Below, in pieces: positions 53,081-61,686 of a stretch of 64,000 nucleotides of DNA. Where the stretch lies: positions 219,922 through 283,921 of the forward strand of contig JAEUHN010000040.1 of the NCBI GenBank assembly GCA_016795365.1, given 5' to 3'. The position numbers and the translations under genes were made by a program. This stretch comes from Verrucomicrobiaceae bacterium. GTDB taxonomy: Bacteria; Verrucomicrobiota; Verrucomicrobiia; Verrucomicrobiales; Verrucomicrobiaceae. Within the stretch, counting starts at the first letter, position 1, and every line of letters starts with the position of its first letter. Under the pieces are notes generated by a model, which made no database searches, was not told the DNA's origin, and saw only the letters and a program-made list of their open reading frames with translations.

Positions 53081-54742
53081 ATGAGAAAAGCCGTCCCCTT
53101 CCTCTGCCTTTTGGCCCTCTTCTCGACGGCTGTTTCTTTTGCCGCTGATGAGAAGGTGGAAACCGAAGAGAAGAAGAAAGGCTTCCTGAGCCGGATGACC
53201 AACATCTTCTCCAAAGACAAGAAAGACCCGCCCGCCGAAGAGAAGAAGACTGAGACCAAGAAGCCTGCCGCAGCCAAGACCGAGACGGCACCCGCCAAAA
53301 AACCGGCCAGCGATTCCCCACCGCCCAAGCCCAAGCTGAAATCTGCTTCGACCTCGTCCTCGAAATCGAAGCCCGCCACCAAGCCTGTCTCCAAGGAGCC
53401 CTCCAAGCCTAAAACCGAAACCAAGGCTCCATCGAAGGAAGAACCCAAAAAGGAAACTCCTGCCAAAGACGCTCCGCCCCCACCCGCCAGCCCGGACACT
53501 CCAAAGCCCGAGACCGCCAAGGCTGAGCCCACGAAACCAGCCGAGAAGAAGGAGAACACGAAGCCCGAGTCAACCGCTGCAAGCCCCGAGCCTAAAGCCG
53601 AAAAGCCCGCCGCTGGAGAAGGCAAGATGGCAGGCGAGTTCGACGACATCTCATCCGCATTCGGTGCCGGCTCCAAAGCCCCAACCCCGACCACGCCGTC
53701 CAAACCCAGCGACGACAAGCTCCCGCCCGAGATCGCCACCGACAAGCTCCCGCCGCCACCACCCTTGCCCAACAGCGATGGCTCATGGGAGATCGTGAAG
53801 CTGAACGGTCGCGACTACGTGACGGCGGATTCGATCCAGCGCTTTTATCGCTTCAACGCCCTCAAGGTGGACGGCAAGCACGTCTGGATGCGGTCACCAA
53901 TCTACATTGTGAAGGCGAGCATAGGCAGCTACGAGCTACTGATCAACAACACCAAGTTCATCCTGAGCGATGCCGTCACCGAGTCCAAGGGCAAGGCCTT
54001 GTTCTCCAGGCTCGACCTCGTCAAGCTCATCGACCCGGTGCTCCTGCCCAACCACATCCACGCGGCCGAAGCCTTCGACACGGTGGTCATTGATGCGGGC
54101 CACGGAGGCCACGATTCCGGTGCCAAGGGTGTCTATGGTTACGAGAAGGACTTCGCACTGAAGATGGCCATGTCTCTCAATTCAGCCCTGCAGAAGCGAG
54201 GATTCAAGACGGTCCTCACTCGCAGCACCGACGAGTTCATCTCGTTGCCAGGACGTGTGGCCATCGCCAATGCGACGCCTCGCAGCATCTTCATCAGTCT
54301 GCACTTCAACAGCAGCGGCCCATCCGCCGCTGGGGTGGAAACCTGGGCACTCTCGCCTCAAGGCGCATCCTCCACCTTCATGGGCTCACGTGGATCGGAT
54401 AGCTCATCCTTCACCGGCAATCGCCGTGACTCGGAAAATATCGCCCTCGCGACGGCCGTGCATGCCATGGTCATTCACAATCTGAATGCCTTGGCGGACA
54501 AAGGCATGATGGACCGCAGCATGGTGGACCGCGGCATCAAACGCGCGCGCTGGACGGTGCTCACGGGCTGCAACCGACCAGGCATTCTGTTTGAGGGCGG
54601 CTTCGTCACCAACGCGACCGAGGGCCGCCTCATCGCAGCGCAGAGCTATCGCGAGTATCTCACGAACTCGATAGCCGACGCCGTGCTGAACTACCGCAAG
54701 GCGCTGTATCCGAACGTCGCCAGACCTTCGATCAAGCGTTGA
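53081..54742 (+). CDS. Secreted N-acetylmuramoyl-L-alanine amidase with long Lys/Pro linker
   Basis: A 553-residue protein. A signal peptide (RKAVPFLCLLALFSTAVSFA) is followed by about 180 residues of Lys/Pro/Glu/Ala low-complexity linker. A small domain at about 235-320 (GRDYVTADSIQRFYRF) resembles the copper-amine-oxidase-N stalk domain. The Amidase_3 domain starts at about 335: VVIDAGHGGHDSGAKG (H341), Glu in YEKDFALKMA, FISLHFNSS (His) and ILFEGGFVTN (catalytic Glu). It splits septal peptidoglycan. The charged linker may span or bind the cell wall. Confidence 0.92.
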   Translation: MRKAVPFLCLLALFSTAVSFAADEKVETEEKKKGFLSRMTNIFSKDKKDPPAEEKKTETKKPAAAKTETAPAKKPASDSPPPKPKLKSASTSSSKSKPATKPVSKEPSKPKTETKAPSKEEPKKETPAKDAPPPPASPDTPKPETAKAEPTKPAEKKENTKPESTAASPEPKAEKPAAGEGKMAGEFDDISSAFGAGSKAPTPTTPSKPSDDKLPPEIATDKLPPPPPLPNSDGSWEIVKLNGRDYVTADSIQRFYRFNALKVDGKHVWMRSPIYIVKASIGSYELLINNTKFILSDAVTESKGKALFSRLDLVKLIDPVLLPNHIHAAEAFDTVVIDAGHGGHDSGAKGVYGYEKDFALKMAMSLNSALQKRGFKTVLTRSTDEFISLPGRVAIANATPRSIFISLHFNSSGPSAAGVETWALSPQGASSTFMGSRGSDSSSFTGNRRDSENIALATAVHAMVIHNLNALADKGMMDRSMVDRGIKRARWTVLTGCNRPGILFEGGFVTNATEGRLIAAQSYREYLTNSIADAVLNYRKALYPNVARPSIKR

Positions 54743-54775
54743 TAAGGAACCCGCTTTTGGATGCGTGTTAGCAGG

Positions 54776-55999
54776 ATGCGCATCACTGCTATCGAGACCG
54801 TCATTCCCTCCGGCATTATGCCGAACCTGCTGCTTGTCCGCATCCACACGGATGCCGGCCTCATCGGCTGCGGCGAGACCTACTACACGCCGCATGCGAT
54901 TGCTTCGCTGATCCACAATTGGATGGGTGAACGACTGCTCGGCGGCGATGCACTGGCGATCGAATCGCACTGGCGCTTCCTCTACGAACGGTGCACGCCC
55001 TTCGGTCATCCGGGTGCGGAGATGCGCGCACTGTCCGCCATCGACCTCGCGTTGTGGGACATCCTTGGCCAGGCGACGAATCAACCTGTGTATCGCCTGC
55101 TCGGCGGTCCCGTGCGCGATGCAATCCCCGTTTACAACACCAGCGGCGGCCCCAGCTACGGCGCGCTCAATGGAGCGACCACAGCACCTCGCCATCCCGG
55201 CTGGCCCGGCTACGGCGACATCGGCAGCAAAGGCCCGCTGCAGGACAACTGGGCCTCGCACTTCGCCGCCGGTGATCTCGCGGAGGAACTGCTCGCCGAA
55301 GGCATCACCGCAATGAAGCTCTGGCCCTTCGATCGCGCCGCGCATCGCAACGGGGGACTGCACATCTCGTGGGCCGACGTCGAAGAAGCTATGAAGCCGT
55401 TGCGTGAGATTCGCGAGCGTGTGGGCATGAAGATGGACATCGCGATCGAAGGCCACGCCTTCTTCCAGCTCCCCGCCGCCGAGCGCATCGCGGATGCGCT
55501 GCGCGAGATCAAACCGCTGTGGCTCGAAGACGTGCTGCGCGTGGACAACGCTGCCACGCTCGCCGACTTCCGTCGTCGCTCCGGCCTGCCCATCGCGGCC
55601 AGCGAAATGCTGCTGGGTCGCAAGGAATACCTCGCCGTGCTGCAAGCCCAGGCCTGCGACTACTGCATGGTCGATCCGACTTGGAACGGCGGCATCAGCG
55701 AGACGCGCCGCGTGATCGACATGGCCCAGGCGTTCAACATTCCCGCCACGATCCATGACTGCACCGGTCCGCTCACCTTGTTCAGCGGCCTGCATCTCGC
55801 GGCCTCGTCAGCCAACGTTGTCTTCCAGGAAACCGTGCGCGCACACATCCGCTCGTTCTACGAGAAGCTGGTCGATACGCTGCCAGTCATCGTGAACGGC
55901 CAAGCCCAGCTCCCCACTGGCTCCGGCCTCGGCACGAGGTTGCGTGATGATCTTTTCGTCCCCGGTGCCAACGACTACCGCAAGAGCACCCGTGCTTGA
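54776..55999 (+). CDS. Enolase-superfamily (mandelate racemase/muconate lactonizing) enzyme
   Basis: A 407-residue enzyme. The N-terminal capping domain opens MRITAIETVIPSG; the barrel has metal ligands in GMKMDIAIEGH (Asp), LWLEDVLR (Glu) and AASEMLLG (Glu), and the catalytic His in IHDCTGPLTL. The Asp-x-Ala-x-Glu-Gly-His sequence resembles sugar-acid dehydratases (galactonate/mannonate type). An ATG at 54761 is an alternative start. It converges on the SDR gene, with which it probably shares a sugar-acid pathway. Confidence 0.88.
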   Translation: MRITAIETVIPSGIMPNLLLVRIHTDAGLIGCGETYYTPHAIASLIHNWMGERLLGGDALAIESHWRFLYERCTPFGHPGAEMRALSAIDLALWDILGQATNQPVYRLLGGPVRDAIPVYNTSGGPSYGALNGATTAPRHPGWPGYGDIGSKGPLQDNWASHFAAGDLAEELLAEGITAMKLWPFDRAAHRNGGLHISWADVEEAMKPLREIRERVGMKMDIAIEGHAFFQLPAAERIADALREIKPLWLEDVLRVDNAATLADFRRRSGLPIAASEMLLGRKEYLAVLQAQACDYCMVDPTWNGGISETRRVIDMAQAFNIPATIHDCTGPLTLFSGLHLAASSANVVFQETVRAHIRSFYEKLVDTLPVIVNGQAQLPTGSGLGTRLRDDLFVPGANDYRKSTRA

Positions 56000-56002
56000 T
56001 CA

Positions 56003-56782
56003 TCACCAGAGCAACTTGCCACCATCCAGCACGATGGTGCTTCCCGTCATGAAACTGCTGGCGTCACTGGCGAGATACAGAGCGAGGCCGCCGATCTCAT
56101 GCGGTTGACCCCAGCGTCCCATCGGGATGGCGGAGGCGACTTCGCCTTCGAACTCGGGGCGCTCGCCGATCCATCGACGATTAGCATCCGTGAGGAACGG
56201 TCCCGGAGCGATACAGTTCACGGTCACGCCTAGCGGGGCCCAGTCAGCCGCAACGGCCTTCGTGAACATCGTGATCGCGGCTTTCGCGGTCTCGTAGCTG
56301 CGACCGCGCATCGCCTTGCCTGGCCAGAAGGCATTGATCGACGCGACATTGATGATGCGTCCATGACGGTGCTTGAGCATCGACGCGCCGATCATCTTCG
56401 TGCAGACGAAGACACTCGTGAGATTCAAGTCGATGAGCCGCTGCCAATCCTCGAGCGCGAGGTCTTCCGTGGGCGTGTTGATGCGACGACCGCCGACATT
56501 GTTGATGAGGATGTCAATGCGCGGGAACTGCTCCAGCACATGCGAGCACAGCTTCTCGGCTTCCTCTGGCTTCCCGAGATCAGCCTGAATCACATGCACG
56601 ATGTGGCCTTCATTCGACAGCTCAGCGCGCGCCGTCTCCAGATGCCCCGCATCGCTACCAACGATAATGACCTCGGCTCCCGCCTCCGCGAGTGCTCGCG
56701 CCATGGCGAGCCCAAGCCCACGACTGCCACCCGTGATCACTGCACGACGTCCATCGAGACGAAACTGGTCGAGCACAGACAT
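56003..56782 (-). CDS. SDR family oxidoreductase (gluconate 5-dehydrogenase-like)
   Basis: A 259-residue classical short-chain dehydrogenase: TGGSRGLGLAMARAL binds NAD(P), NNVGG stabilises the fold, the catalytic Ser is in INVASINAF, YETAK gives Tyr and Lys, and PGPF with LASDASSFMTGSTIVLDGG ends the protein. Close in style to gluconate 5-dehydrogenase. Its start overlaps the CocE stop (TGATG), so it is the last gene of a three-gene operon. Confidence 0.92.
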   Translation of the reverse strand: MSVLDQFRLDGRRAVITGGSRGLGLAMARALAEAGAEVIIVGSDAGHLETARAELSNEGHIVHVIQADLGKPEEAEKLCSHVLEQFPRIDILINNVGGRRINTPTEDLALEDWQRLIDLNLTSVFVCTKMIGASMLKHRHGRIINVASINAFWPGKAMRGRSYETAKAAITMFTKAVAADWAPLGVTVNCIAPGPFLTDANRRWIGERPEFEGEVASAIPMGRWGQPHEIGGLALYLASDASSFMTGSTIVLDGGKLLW

Positions 56783-58629
56783 CAGCGTGATTTGATAGGC
56801 AGCACGATCTGCGAGGGATGCTCGGCATCGTGATGGATGGTGTTCACCGCCGTCTGCATCCGACGATGCTGTTGCAGCGGCTCGCCCGTGTTCGGGTTCA
56901 CGTCGAAGCGCGGGAAGTTGCTCGACGAGATGTCCACACGGATGCGGTGGCCTTTCTTGAAGACATTGCTCGTCGGATACAGCCGCACCGTGAGCGGATA
57001 AACTTTGCCTGGCTCCATCAGCTTCTCCTCCTTCAGTCCCTCGCGGAAACGCGCACGGCAGATGCCATCGGCGATGTTTAAGTCGAAGCCACCCGACCAG
57101 TCTTTGCTCGGTGGATACACGTCGATCAGCTTCGCCGTGAAGTCAGTGTCGACACAGTCCGACGACACCCAGAGCTTCACTTCGAGTTCGCCCGTGACCT
57201 CGGTATCAGCGGCCAGCGGCTCGCTTTGGAACACCACCACATCATTGCGCGCCGAGAGGGGTAAGGGCTGCTGCCAGTTCCACACATGCGCTCCGCCGCG
57301 TTGGTCCCACCCGCCTTGCAACAGGATGTCGTCACCGCTGGAAATATTGCCGCCGATGGTCGGCACCGGATTCTTGGGATCAAAGGTATAGCTGGTGGAG
57401 GCTGCATTGCTTGCAGGCGCCTCCCGACTCAACACGCCATCAGCACGCAGGTAGAAGCTTGTGCTCTTCACCCCCTGCGGCGGCCACACCTCGGAGTCGT
57501 GCCACTCGCCACCGTGAAAGAGCAGCGACTTGTCCGTCTTGTGGCCATCGCCCGTGCCCATGGTGAAGTAGCGCACCTTCTTCGCGAACGGTGCCGACTT
57601 GCCCACGCTGTTCGCTTTGCCCTTCAGCGCGAAGTCATACCACTCCAGCCGCCACGCGAGTTCATCCGCGATCGCCGCCTCGGTGCCGAAGTCCACCATG
57701 CCATGCGCGCTCTTCGCCTGCTGACCATGAATCCACGGCCCCATGATCAGGTAAACGTCACTCTTCAGCGCCTGAGTGAGCACACGGAAGTTCGTCGTCG
57801 TATTGCCCGCCCACGAGTCATACCAGCCACCAACGAGATAGACCGGGACGTCCTTATACTCCGAGGCATGATCGATGATGTTGTTCTGCTTCCAGAAGTC
57901 ATCGTTCGCGCCGTGGCGCATCGCATTGATCAGCCAGTCCTCGTATTCCGGCGCGAGCTTCAGCGGTGTCGTGCCGCGACGTAGCGGAAGCTGATGAATG
58001 TAGGTCAGCCGGTTGTCCGCCATTTCCTTCAGCACTGCCTCCGTGCCCGCATCCTGTGCCGCATTGCTGCCCTTGCCGCCGTTGAGCATGATCCAGTTCC
58101 AGAAGCGCATCTCAAAGGCACCCGCGTTGCGCATCGACTGCACACCGCAGTTCGACACCGCATCCACCGGAATGACGGTCGCCAGCTCCGGCGCACGCGC
58201 GAGCGCCATCGCGTGCTGAGTTCCACCGACGTAGCTGGTGCCCAGCATTCCGATCTTGCCATCGCTCCACGGCTGCTTGCCGATCCACGCGGCACAGTCC
58301 ACGCCATCAGGGCCATCGTCCGTCATCCAATGCCACACCCCCTGGCTGGCATAGCGACCACGCGTGTCCTGCGCGACAAAGACATAGCCGTGCTGCGCGA
58401 AGTATTCTCCCTGCTTCTTCGAGCCCTTCTTGTTGTAAGGCGTGCGTGTCAGAATCGTCGGCAGCTTGCCCTCCAGCTTCGCAGGGAGATAGACATCCGT
58501 GGCCAGCAGCACGCCGTCGCCCATCGCCACCATCACATCATGCTGCACTGTGACATTCGCCACCGGCTCCTGAGCCAGCACGATCAACGGCAGACACGCC
58601 AGAACACACGCGAGTTTCATCGTCTTCAT
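56782..58629 (-). CDS. Secreted CocE/NonD family hydrolase (X-Pro dipeptidyl peptidase S15 type)
   Basis: A 615-residue protein with a signal peptide (MKTMKLACVLACLPLIVLAQ). The alpha/beta hydrolase part shows LTRTPYNKKG, QDTRGRYAS, nucleophile elbow GTSYVGGTQ, VGGWYDSW with its Asp and the WIHGQQAKSAHGMVDFG His region. A C-terminal jelly-roll domain (about 380-610) ends VDISSSNFPRFDVNPNTG, the PepX_C signature. It hydrolyses esters or amides in the periplasm. Start overlaps the esterase stop in ATGA. Confidence 0.9.
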   Translation of the reverse strand: MKTMKLACVLACLPLIVLAQEPVANVTVQHDVMVAMGDGVLLATDVYLPAKLEGKLPTILTRTPYNKKGSKKQGEYFAQHGYVFVAQDTRGRYASQGVWHWMTDDGPDGVDCAAWIGKQPWSDGKIGMLGTSYVGGTQHAMALARAPELATVIPVDAVSNCGVQSMRNAGAFEMRFWNWIMLNGGKGSNAAQDAGTEAVLKEMADNRLTYIHQLPLRRGTTPLKLAPEYEDWLINAMRHGANDDFWKQNNIIDHASEYKDVPVYLVGGWYDSWAGNTTTNFRVLTQALKSDVYLIMGPWIHGQQAKSAHGMVDFGTEAAIADELAWRLEWYDFALKGKANSVGKSAPFAKKVRYFTMGTGDGHKTDKSLLFHGGEWHDSEVWPPQGVKSTSFYLRADGVLSREAPASNAASTSYTFDPKNPVPTIGGNISSGDDILLQGGWDQRGGAHVWNWQQPLPLSARNDVVVFQSEPLAADTEVTGELEVKLWVSSDCVDTDFTAKLIDVYPPSKDWSGGFDLNIADGICRARFREGLKEEKLMEPGKVYPLTVRLYPTSNVFKKGHRIRVDISSSNFPRFDVNPNTGEPLQQHRRMQTAVNTIHHDAEHPSQIVLPIKSR

Positions 58630-59456
58630 TTGAGATAGCCCATGACTCCCATCCACTCCGCGCAACGCTGCGGCCACTCGTTGATCGGATTGCCCATCTT
58701 CCTCATGCCAAAGCCGTGACCGCCTTTGGTGAAGACGTGCAGTTCCGCAGGCAGGCCCAGCTTCTTGTATTCAAGGTAGAGCCGCGTCGCCTCGATGGGG
58801 TTCGACTTGTCATCGTGAGCAACAGCAAAGAACATCGGCGGCGCATCCTTCGGCACCGCGAATCCTTCGCGGAACTTGGTCTTGTCGTTGTAGTCAAGGA
58901 AGCCACCGCCATAGATCATGATGCCGAAGTCCGGTCGCTCGCCCGCATCCCAGGCCGCATGGCCGAGCAGATTGCCACCCGCTGAGAAGCCGAGCAGACC
59001 CACGCGCTTCGGATCAATGCCGAACTCCGTCGCACGCTCGCGCACGATCTTCATCGCACGTCGCGCATCCTCCACCGGCATGGCGAAGGGCTCCTTCTCA
59101 TCGCGCGTCGGCACGCGATACTTCAGCAGCACACCCGTCACGCCCACGGTATTGAGGAACTCGCACACCTGGCTGCCCTCGCTGATGTAAGTCATGAACA
59201 TGTAACCACCACCAGGGGCCACGATCACCGCCGTGCCATTAGGTTTCTCCGGCTTGAAGATGGTGATCGTCGGATCGCTCACATCCATCACATGTCCGGG
59301 ACTTGGCTTGCCATACGTGGCGATCAACTTCGCCGACGCTTCCGAGACAGGCGCGGGCTTGGCGGGCGGAGAATCGAACAGCTTCAAGGTGATCGGCTCG
59401 GCCGCATGGAGCGACGACAAGCAGAGGGCAGCAAGACAAAAGCGAGTGATGGGCAT
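58626..59456 (-). CDS. Secreted alpha/beta hydrolase (acetyl esterase type)
   Basis: A 276-residue protein with a signal peptide (MPITRFCLAALCLSSLHAAE). VAPGGGYMFMTYISEG is the oxyanion segment, GFSAGGNLLGHAAW holds the Ser, VAHDDKSNPIEATR the Asp and KGGHGFGMRK the His. It is like the first domain of the protein at 12183 and probably deacetylates sugars. First gene of the operon esterase-CocE-SDR. ATG at 59465 is an alternative start. Confidence 0.88.
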   Translation of the reverse strand: MPITRFCLAALCLSSLHAAEPITLKLFDSPPAKPAPVSEASAKLIATYGKPSPGHVMDVSDPTITIFKPEKPNGTAVIVAPGGGYMFMTYISEGSQVCEFLNTVGVTGVLLKYRVPTRDEKEPFAMPVEDARRAMKIVRERATEFGIDPKRVGLLGFSAGGNLLGHAAWDAGERPDFGIMIYGGGFLDYNDKTKFREGFAVPKDAPPMFFAVAHDDKSNPIEATRLYLEYKKLGLPAELHVFTKGGHGFGMRKMGNPINEWPQRCAEWMGVMGYLK

Positions 59457-59622
59457 GGTAAACATCTACGCGCGCCATCGCTGAATTTCTCCACTTCACC
59501 GTGCTCGCAAAAATTCTGCATCACTCGGGAATAAACTTCCACGCGCCTGCTCACACCCTCGACCCGCCGCGAGCGCGGCATCGGTCTCTCACTGCAAACA
59601 CACATCGAAAGACAACATCATC

Positions 59623-59877
59623 ATGAGCAACAAGACACTCATCGCAGGCGCCGCGATCGCGGGCCTTCTCTCCGGAACCACCTTCGCCATGAGCGGCAAA
59701 GCCCCCACCAACGACGCTGGCACCGCCATTCTCAAGATGGCCGACAAAGGCCAGCACACCTGCAAGGGACACAATGCCTGCAAGGGCCAAGGCGGCTGCA
59801 AGTCCGGCGACAACGGCTGCAAGGGCAAGAACTCCTGCAAAGGCAAAGGCGGCTGCAACACGATGCCGAAGAAGTAA
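59623..59877 (+). CDS. bufA2: Bufferin-type (BufA2-like) RiPP precursor with Cys repeats
   Basis: An 84-residue protein. A signal-like N-terminus (MSNKTLIAGAAIAGLLSGTT) and a short spacer precede a core with six Cys at 47, 53, 59, 66, 72 and 78. The core is a repeat: CKGHNACKGQGGC, a KSGDNG spacer, then CKGKNSCKGKGGC. Next to an MNIO and a DUF2063 gene this marks a bufferin-like precursor, where Cys are converted to copper-binding heterocycles and the peptide is exported to the periplasm. The family link is strong; the modification and metal are inferred. It lacks the EGKC motif of DUF2282-type bufferins. Confidence 0.88.
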   Translation: MSNKTLIAGAAIAGLLSGTTFAMSGKAPTNDAGTAILKMADKGQHTCKGHNACKGQGGCKSGDNGCKGKNSCKGKGGCNTMPKK

Positions 59878-59896
59878 ACCCAAGTCGTCCGAGTAT

Positions 59897-59927
59897 GTCC
59901 GCCGTCGATGCGAAGTCGGCGGCGGAC
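59897..59927 (+). promoter_or_regulatory. GC-rich hairpin between RiPP precursor and maturase genes
   Basis: GTCCGCCG (59897-59904) and CGGCGGAC (59920-59927) pair perfectly over a 15-base loop, 19 bases past the precursor stop and 45 before the likely maturase ATG. There is no T-run. Such a stem could protect the precursor mRNA or dampen read-through so that precursor is made in excess of enzyme. Confidence 0.55.
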
Positions 59928-59972
59928 GCTTCATCCAAGTCACTTCGGTCCTTTCAGTCTCTCGAGTCACCC

Positions 59973-60809
59973 ATGATCTCCTCTTGCCCCAACCTCGGTG
60001 TCGGCCTCGGCCTGCGCGTGCCGCACTATCGCCACATCTTGGAGAAGAAGCCGGTGTGCGACTGGTTCGAGATCATCTCCGAGAACTTCATGGTCGATGG
60101 CGGGCGACCGCTCGCCGTGCTGGATCAGATCCTCGAACAATACCGCGTCGTGCAGCACGGCGTGTCGATGTATCTCGGCAACGCTGATCCACTCAACCGC
60201 GAGCACTTGAAGAAGCTGAAGCGACTGGTGAAGCGCACCAACACACCGTGGCTCTCCGATCATCTGTGCTGGGGCAGCGTGAATGGACAATGCTCGCACG
60301 ACCTGCTGCCAATGGCTTACACGATGAGTGTCGCGAAGCACACCGCACAGAAGATTCGCCAGGCGCAGGACTTCCTCGAAGTGCCGATCTGCGTGGAGAA
60401 CGTCAGCAGCTACGCCGAGTTCAAGCAGAACGAGATGACCGAGTGGGAGTTCCTCAGTGAAGTCGTCGAACGCGCCGACTGCGGCATCCTGCTTGACGTG
60501 AACAACATCTACGTCTCCTCGCAGAACCATGGCTTCGATCCCTTCGAGTATCTGCGCGCTGTGCCACATCATCGCGTGGGACAGATCCATATCGCCGGTC
60601 ACACGCGCTACGACGACATCATTCTCGACACGCACGATCACCCTGTGCCCGATCCCGTGTGGGCCTTGTATGCCGAAGCGATCCAGCACTGCGGCCATGT
60701 CTCCACTTTGCTCGAATGGGACGACCGCATCCCCAGTTTCGACGAGGTTCATGCCGAAGCCTTGAAGGCGAACCAGTTCATTCACGATCATGACCTCGTG
60801 CCCGCCTAA
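59973..60809 (+). CDS. bufB: MNIO (DUF692) family RiPP maturase, bufferin type
   Basis: A 278-residue TIM-barrel multinuclear iron oxidase. Candidate iron ligands are H62 (QHGVSMYLG), H97 (SDHLCWG), E142 (CVENVSS), D175 and N178 (LLDVNNIYVSS), H206/H210 (QIHIAGHTRYDD), D219 and H221 (ILDTHDHPV), and E248 (LLEWDD). Related enzymes (MbnB, ChrH, TglH and bufferin maturases) oxidise peptide cysteines. A longer frame from 59895 exists, but family N-termini (NLGVGLGLR) and the hairpin favour 59973. It overlaps the next gene by 20 bases. Confidence 0.93.
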   Translation: MISSCPNLGVGLGLRVPHYRHILEKKPVCDWFEIISENFMVDGGRPLAVLDQILEQYRVVQHGVSMYLGNADPLNREHLKKLKRLVKRTNTPWLSDHLCWGSVNGQCSHDLLPMAYTMSVAKHTAQKIRQAQDFLEVPICVENVSSYAEFKQNEMTEWEFLSEVVERADCGILLDVNNIYVSSQNHGFDPFEYLRAVPHHRVGQIHIAGHTRYDDIILDTHDHPVPDPVWALYAEAIQHCGHVSTLLEWDDRIPSFDEVHAEALKANQFIHDHDLVPA

Positions 60810-61680
60810 ATTGCAAGCCCTAGCCGACCTGCGCGAGCTTCAGCGCACGATGGCGACCGCCCTCATGTCGCCGCTCACTCGCGACGAGAGCTTGCGGGCT
60901 TCGTTCAAAACTAGCGCCCAGGCGTTTATCAAACCACGCGCAAAACTCAACTCCTTCGACCGTCTCGAAATTTACGCACGGCAGTATTGGTTCCGCCTTC
61001 TCGACTGCCTCTACGACGACTATCCCGGCCTGCGCGCCCTGCTCGGCGAGCAACGCTTCCATCACCTCAGCCGCGCCTACCTCGCCGCGCATCCCAGCGA
61101 GTCCTGGACCCTGCGCAATCTCGGTCGCCATCTCGAAGCCTTCGTCCGCGACCATCCCAAACTCACCGGCGCGAAGCACCGCATCGCCATCGACACTGCG
61201 CGCTTCGAGTGGGCGCAAGTGCTCGCCTTCGACGAGGCCGCGCTCAAGCCTCTCCACATCGACGACCTCCTCGGCAGCGATCCCGCCACGCTCACGCTGA
61301 AACTCCAGCCGCACGTCTCGCTCCTCGCGCTCGATCACGCCGTCGATGATTGGTTCGTTGCCGTGCGCAACACGACGGAAGGCTCCCGCGGCGAAACCAG
61401 CAACGCCCGCCTCGAATCCCGCGCACCGGCCAAATCGAAGCGCGTCCCCTTGCCGAAGCGGCAGAAGCTCTGGCTCGTCGTGCATCGCAGCGACACCGAC
61501 ACCTACTTCAAGCGCCTCGACCGCGAAGCCTGGCTGCTGCTTCACTCACTCAGCGAAGGCAAACCCCTGCTCACTGCCATCGAGATCGCCCTCGCCGACG
61601 CATCGCCCGACCGCGACTGGTCTGCGCAAGTGTGCGAGTGGTTCCAATCGTGGTCAGCGCTCGGTTGGTTTGCACGCTGA
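60790..61680 (+). CDS. bufC: DUF2063 (HvfC/BufC-like) partner of the MNIO maturase
   Basis: A 296-residue protein. The N-terminal DUF2063 domain (about 10-105) includes LRELQRTMATALMSPL, LNSFDRLEIYARQYWFRLLD, YDDYPGLRALLGEQRFHHLS and AYLAAHPSESWTLRNLG; a mixed C-terminal part ends in a winged-helix-like segment (YFKRLDREAWLLLHSLSEGK). In bufferin and related pathways this protein pairs with the MNIO enzyme and is thought to present the precursor. The 20-base overlap with the maturase gene implies coupled expression. Confidence 0.9.
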   Translation: MTSCPPKLQALADLRELQRTMATALMSPLTRDESLRASFKTSAQAFIKPRAKLNSFDRLEIYARQYWFRLLDCLYDDYPGLRALLGEQRFHHLSRAYLAAHPSESWTLRNLGRHLEAFVRDHPKLTGAKHRIAIDTARFEWAQVLAFDEAALKPLHIDDLLGSDPATLTLKLQPHVSLLALDHAVDDWFVAVRNTTEGSRGETSNARLESRAPAKSKRVPLPKRQKLWLVVHRSDTDTYFKRLDREAWLLLHSLSEGKPLLTAIEIALADASPDRDWSAQVCEWFQSWSALGWFAR

Positions 61681-61686
61681 TCGCAA

